Translations under genes and position numbers: made by a program | In this document: in pieces, positions 13,456-14,326 of the stretch | How the letters are laid out: each line of letters opens with the position of its first letter | Numbering within the stretch: the first letter of the stretch is position 1 | Notes under the pieces: generated by a model | What the model was told of the DNA's origin: nothing | What the model saw: the letters and a program-made list of their open reading frames with translations, nothing else | Database searches by the model: none | Source of the DNA: JBDHTS01 sp044220535 | GTDB lineage: Bacteria > Pseudomonadota > Alphaproteobacteria > Micavibrionales > Micavibrionaceae | NCBI GenBank assembly: GCA_044220535.1 | Contig: JBGAQU010000072.1 | Location: forward strand, 1 to 14,326 | DNA length: 14,326 bases | Direction: 5' to 3'

Positions 13456-13484
13456 AGTGTCGGAGATAGGTAGAGAAATGTCTA
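13456..13484 (-). promoter_or_regulatory. Possible kynA promoter
   Basis: On the minus strand, TAGACA (13484-13479, five of six consensus bases), 17 bp, GACACT (13461-13456), then six C residues to the ATG. The -10 is poor (three of six); TATCTC a little upstream is an alternative. Either gives a leader of 0-6 nt. Confidence 0.3.
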
Positions 13485-13539
13485 GTGTAGTTAAGATATT
13501 AAAAAGTGATTTTTTATAAATCCCAAATAATATATTATG

Positions 13540-13578
13540 AAAAAATAGCGGTCCCGAATATAATTCGGGACCGCTATT
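13540..13578 (-). terminator. Rho-independent terminator of the solute-binding protein gene
   Basis: A perfect 16-bp inverted repeat (13544-13559 with 13563-13578, three-base loop) with a GC-rich core CGGTCCCG/CGGGACCG. On the minus strand it is followed by six T residues (13545-13540). It begins 12 bp after the stop at 13591, fitting a strong terminator for that gene and insulating kynA from it. Confidence 0.9.
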
Positions 13579-13590
13579 AAAAAAGCAAAA

Positions 13591-14326
13591 TTACTGGACT
13601 TTTGGAGTCATTGCAGCAATTGCAGCTTTACGGGAATTTGTGACCATCGTCACAAATGCTTTGCGATCATTTTCGCGACCAATAAAAGCATCGTTTGCAA
13701 CAACCAGACGTGATGGGTTGCCAAGGCTGTCAACATCCCAACCACCTGTTATTTGTGGGTAGTAGTCGCCTTCGATTTCTACAGATTGGTACATATATTC
13801 ACCATCAGGACGTTTAAGGCTGGCAACATCACGGTCGTATGCTTTAACCAGTTGTACAACATCGCCATTGTTGCGTTCCAAGCTCATCATTGTCGGTGCG
13901 CCTTGTGCCATGGAAACTAAAGCACAATCTTTTTCGCCACCGGCAACAGCTGCCAATGCATCATTGGTTGTCATGTATTCAGCTTGTGTTTCTTTGTAAC
14001 CTTCATCAGCGTATTTGAAGTTATCAAACGTAATTTGAGCCCCACCGCCAACAGCTAAGGTCAGGCCGTCCTTGCGCAAATTGCTGATTTTGTTGATGTC
14101 TACGGTTTTTCCGCAAACCAAATGAAGTGTTTCCATTGCCAACTGAGCGATCGAAGAAGTGGCTACTGGTGCGCTGGAGTAATTTTTGTTCCAAACATCT
14201 GCATCACCTTGCACGATAGCAGCGTCGCATTCACCATTTTTCATTTTGATATAGTTGTCAGCAGAGCCTTCGGATGGAACTGGTATAATAGTTACTTTAC
14301 CGTTTTGTTGAGCAAAAATATTACCT
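13591..14326 (-). CDS. TAXI/TRAP-type solute-binding protein, 3' part
   Basis: Likely the periplasmic binding component of a TRAP-type (TAXI family) uptake system or a related family. The frame is open to the right edge, so the N-terminus with any signal peptide is outside; 244 residues are visible. The segment after the edge ('IIPVPSEGSADNYIKMKNGE', then 'CDAAIVQGDADVW') matches the TAXI pattern in which a Gly-Ser stretch is followed by 'N-x-x-x-[LM]-x-x-G-[ED]-x-D' and 'Q-x-D'. Middle and C-terminal parts show an alpha/beta binding-protein layout ('LTLAVGGGAQITFDNF', 'TNDALAAVAGGEKDCALVSM'). No permease gene is in view. It ends in a strong terminator and is less GC-rich than its neighbours. 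NMT1-like or phosphate-binding-like proteins are alternatives. Confidence 0.6.
   Translation of the reverse strand, partial: GNIFAQQNGKVTIIPVPSEGSADNYIKMKNGECDAAIVQGDADVWNKNYSSAPVATSSIAQLAMETLHLVCGKTVDINKISNLRKDGLTLAVGGGAQITFDNFKYADEGYKETQAEYMTTNDALAAVAGGEKDCALVSMAQGAPTMMSLERNNGDVVQLVKAYDRDVASLKRPDGEYMYQSVEIEGDYYPQITGGWDVDSLGNPSRLVVANDAFIGRENDRKAFVTMVTNSRKAAIAAMTPKVQ

Overview
The window looks like chromosomal DNA of an alphaproteobacterium of moderate GC content. Three things point there: dapF, mtaB and ftsY lie in the same order and orientation, a cluster common in that class; an inverted repeat at 12238-12356 has the 'GTCATCCCGGCGAAAG' type core found in many alphaproteobacterial genomes; and AMP nucleosidase, a TauE/SafE permease and tryptophan dioxygenase form an ordinary housekeeping background. 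The order or genus cannot be fixed from the sequence. Several short AT-rich genes sit between the GC-richer core genes and look like later arrivals.

Layout. 1-1231: AT-rich accessory stretch with a glycosyltransferase-like gene (open at the left edge) and a 123-aa unknown protein with one hydrophobic segment. 1234-1911: dapF without its first ~45 codons; the loss begins exactly where the accessory stretch ends. 1896-2471: two small, probably related unknown genes on the minus strand. 2729-3985: mtaB. 4146-4643: unknown 165-aa gene. 4649-5514: promoter, FMN riboswitch, a Shine-Dalgarno (SD) sequestering hairpin and a histidine phosphatase gene. 5557-6606: ftsY. 6638-7390: TauE/SafE permease. 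7436-9187: ABC exporter. 9239-10741: amn. 10747-10995 (minus): small one-TM protein. 11090-12216 (minus): kynureninase-like class V PLP gene with a frameshift. 12238-12356: paired palindromic repeat. 12364-13449 (minus): tryptophan 2,3-dioxygenase. 13540-13578: terminator. 13591-14326 (minus): 3' part of a TAXI/TRAP-type solute-binding protein, running off the right edge.

Most notable: (1) an FMN riboswitch whose first gene is a histidine phosphatase, making that protein a candidate for a flavin-pathway phosphatase step; (2) dapF beheaded at a sharp junction; (3) two styles of gene start. mtaB, the permease, the ABC exporter, amn and perhaps kynA have no SD and a promoter whose -10 ends 6-8 bases before the ATG (predicted leaderless mRNAs). 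The AT-rich accessory genes have strong SDs, and three of them share a TTTTGCTAT extended -10 element. No stretch above 300 bases lacks a gene, and I saw no tRNA, rRNA, CRISPR array or transposase gene.
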